Assembly: GCA_918807975.1 (NCBI GenBank)
Contig: OU964921.1
Span: forward strand, 26,934,498 to 26,998,497
Length of the DNA stretch: 64,000 nucleotides
Direction: 5' to 3'
Source of the DNA: Aplidium turbinatum
Taxonomy: Eukaryota; Chordata; Ascidiacea; Aplousobranchia; Polyclinidae
In this document: piece after piece, positions 37,101-40,100 of the stretch
How positions within the stretch are numbered: the stretch's first letter is position 1
How the letters are laid out: every line of letters starts with the position of its first letter
The notes under the pieces: generated by a model
Told to the model about the DNA's origin: nothing
What the model saw: only the letters and a program-made list of their open reading frames with translations
Databases searched by the model: none
Translations under genes and position numbers: made by a program

Positions 37101-40100
37101 CAATAATTATTATTGTGATAAAAGTAATTTGCGTTCTTCTGGTGACTATTTACTAGGTTACCTCCTGATGTTAAAGATGATAACTAGCTTTTGTATTTCC
37201 GACGTTTCGTCACAAAACGTTAACCTGTTTTAGCCACCTTGATAAAGTCAGTCGTGCTGACTGACGAAACGTCGGAAATACAAAAGCTAGTTATCATCTT
37301 TAACATCAGGAGGTAACCTAGTAAATAGTCACCAGAAGAACGCAAATTACTTTTATTATAAAATGCCTGGTGAACAGTCTCTCTCTGTTTTTACAATTAT
37401 TATTGTGCTTAAGCATAGGCCTACTGTACAATAGGGTGGTTCGTTTTTGAACTTTTTTATTTAATTCTCTCGGGGTAGTGGGGAAATGGTGCCAATGAGT
37501 GAGAAAATGCTCATGACAAAATTTGAGATTCGTAAAAATTGTCTTCAGCCTCCTCATGGGGCCCAAAAATCGAAAAATGGGGTCAAAAAACGCAATTTTT
37601 TTCAAAAATATTTTTAGCTTGGGTAGATAAAATATTGTTTAGATATATCTAATTAGCCTAAGAAAAAAATTGGAGTCATTTGAACTATTCCTTCAGCTTC
37701 CTCACAGCTTCTGAAAATTTCCATTTTGCTGAAAATTTCGCATTTTTGTGGGTGGTTACATGATACATAATTGCGTTAGACATTTTGCCAGCTATAAAAC
37801 GTCATTGTATTTCTCTTTATAGACCTGCCCTGAGCTGTTGCGTCATTTTGTAATGAAATTGGGTTAATTTGGTAGGAAAAAGTGACGTCTTTTATTTGAA
37901 GTTACGTCACTGACGAAGTTTGTAGTTATGTAACCACAAACAAAAATGCAAAATTTTCAGCAAAATAAAAATTTTCAGAAGCTGTGAGGATTAAGCTGAA
38001 GGAATAGTTCAAATGACTTCAATTTTTTTTTTAGGTTGTTTAGATATATGTAAACAATATTGTATCTACCCAAACTAAAAATATTTTTGAAAAAAATTGC
38101 GTTTTTGACCCCATTTTTCGATTTTTGGGCCCCATGAGGAGGCTGAAGACAATTTGTTACGAATCTCAAATTTTGTCATGATTGTTTTCTCACTCATTGG
38201 CACCATTTCCTTACTACCCCGAGAGAATTAAAAAAAAAAGTTCAAAAACGAGCCACCCTACTGTACAATTGATATTATGGTACTACGATCATGTTTCTAC
38301 GCTAATTGGTTACATTCAGTTTCATTCATAAATTTGTTAACGATGCTTTACAGGAAATCACTGTTAATAGGCCTAGTGTAGAAAAGCACTGTAGCTAAAA
38401 AAAATAATCTTAGCATGTAACATGTAAGGTTAACTTGTCCTCATTCCTTACTTTGCTGGCTAAGTGGGAAGCCTTTTTTGCTGCTTCAATCTCAGGCAGA
38501 TTGGACAAACAGGCATCCAGGTTGTACACCCCTTGCAATTTTTTCATATCATGATGGTAGTCCAACTAGGAAATGACAAAAGCGAAAAAGAGAATAATAT
38601 CACTTGAATAGCCTACTCTAGCTCTAGCCTACTACAATAAAAAGGTAGGCTATCTACCGTTAGATTTTAGTCAGATTTCACAATTAGAAGTTAGAGCAGC
38701 ATATCAGACATTCAATCAATTAATCAATCAATGTTTTATTTGTCAGTAACAGGAACATAGGTACATGTTTGAAATATGCAATATTGCAAAATACACAATG
38801 CAAAAGTTACACAAGTTCCCATACCGACAGGGAGACAACGAGACGACCATACGGTCTACTAGTCAATTGCCACCTACGGAAATGACGATTTTGCCATGTA
38901 AAATAAGCTTACAAGAGAATAAAAAAACGTTAAAACGTCGAAACATTCAGACTTATTACACTTGCAGCTGCAAAAATTTGTATTTAAAAAGACAGATCTC
39001 TCAAACCAAATACGTTTTGTCGTAGATTTATCAAATTATTACGCTTGTCTACATTTTGGTCTCCGCTCTGCGAGCTTCTTCCAGATTAGAACTTCAGAGT
39101 TTTATAAGAACATTTCAGCAATGATACCAAACTTTTTATAATTAGCCTGTACCTATATGTTTGTATTAGTATCAGTAGTGGATTCGGTTATATGGTGTCG
39201 CAAACTTAGTCAGTTGTTCACGGGCGTTCTCCCCCTCCAAAAAAAGCAAAAACAGAAAAACATTTTTTTTTTCAATTTCTACAAATTTTCTCACTTGCTT
39301 CGTTCGCTCAACCATAATACGCTATAATTAACCTACCCAGGCCTCGCTGTTAGATCATCAACTGATGTAACCAAATTAATGTAACATAATGATCTAACAA
39401 TGTCAATGTAACCTAACCAAACCTTTTATGTTATAAATACAGGTCTACTCTTAAGTGCAAGTGCGACCAAAAAAGCATCAGGCCTAAGGCTCAAAATACG
39501 TAAAATAGCTTCCAAAACAAAGTAGGCTACAATACTCCAACATTTTTTTTTAAAAAATCCCCAATAGCCTACCATTTAAACTTCAAGTATTTTTATGGTT
39601 TGTTCTGACTTCAGCTTTGGCATTGTAGACAATCGTCTAGGAATTTTAATTCGTTGAAACTATAATGTTACAAAAAAATTATTTTTTATTTCCTCTACTG
39701 CTCTGCTTGAACAACTTACTTGACTTTGTGTCTGAGACATCTTGAGTGCGTGTAACATCTGTGCCGTCATGTATGGCTTGGATTTAATTTTTTCTACATC
39801 CAAGTAGGAATACTCCTGGTAAAATAAAGTGTAATTCAAAATGCTTCTTTTTGCGTGTGAGATAGTAGCAGTGACGTCATTCCATCAAGGCACTGCAGCC
39901 ACTGGACTGTGTTAGGCGCTGTAACATTGGCTTAATAACTAATAACGAAAAACTTAGCTACAGCAAACTATATAAAGTTTGAAGTCCTTGCTGATGTTTA
40001 AAGTGCAATGTCTGCGCTAAAGTTACCAAAAAGCAAGGTTTTTTTACCAAAATGCTGGAAAAAAAATAGGAGCTTGTACAAAATACAAATGTTTGTTAAC

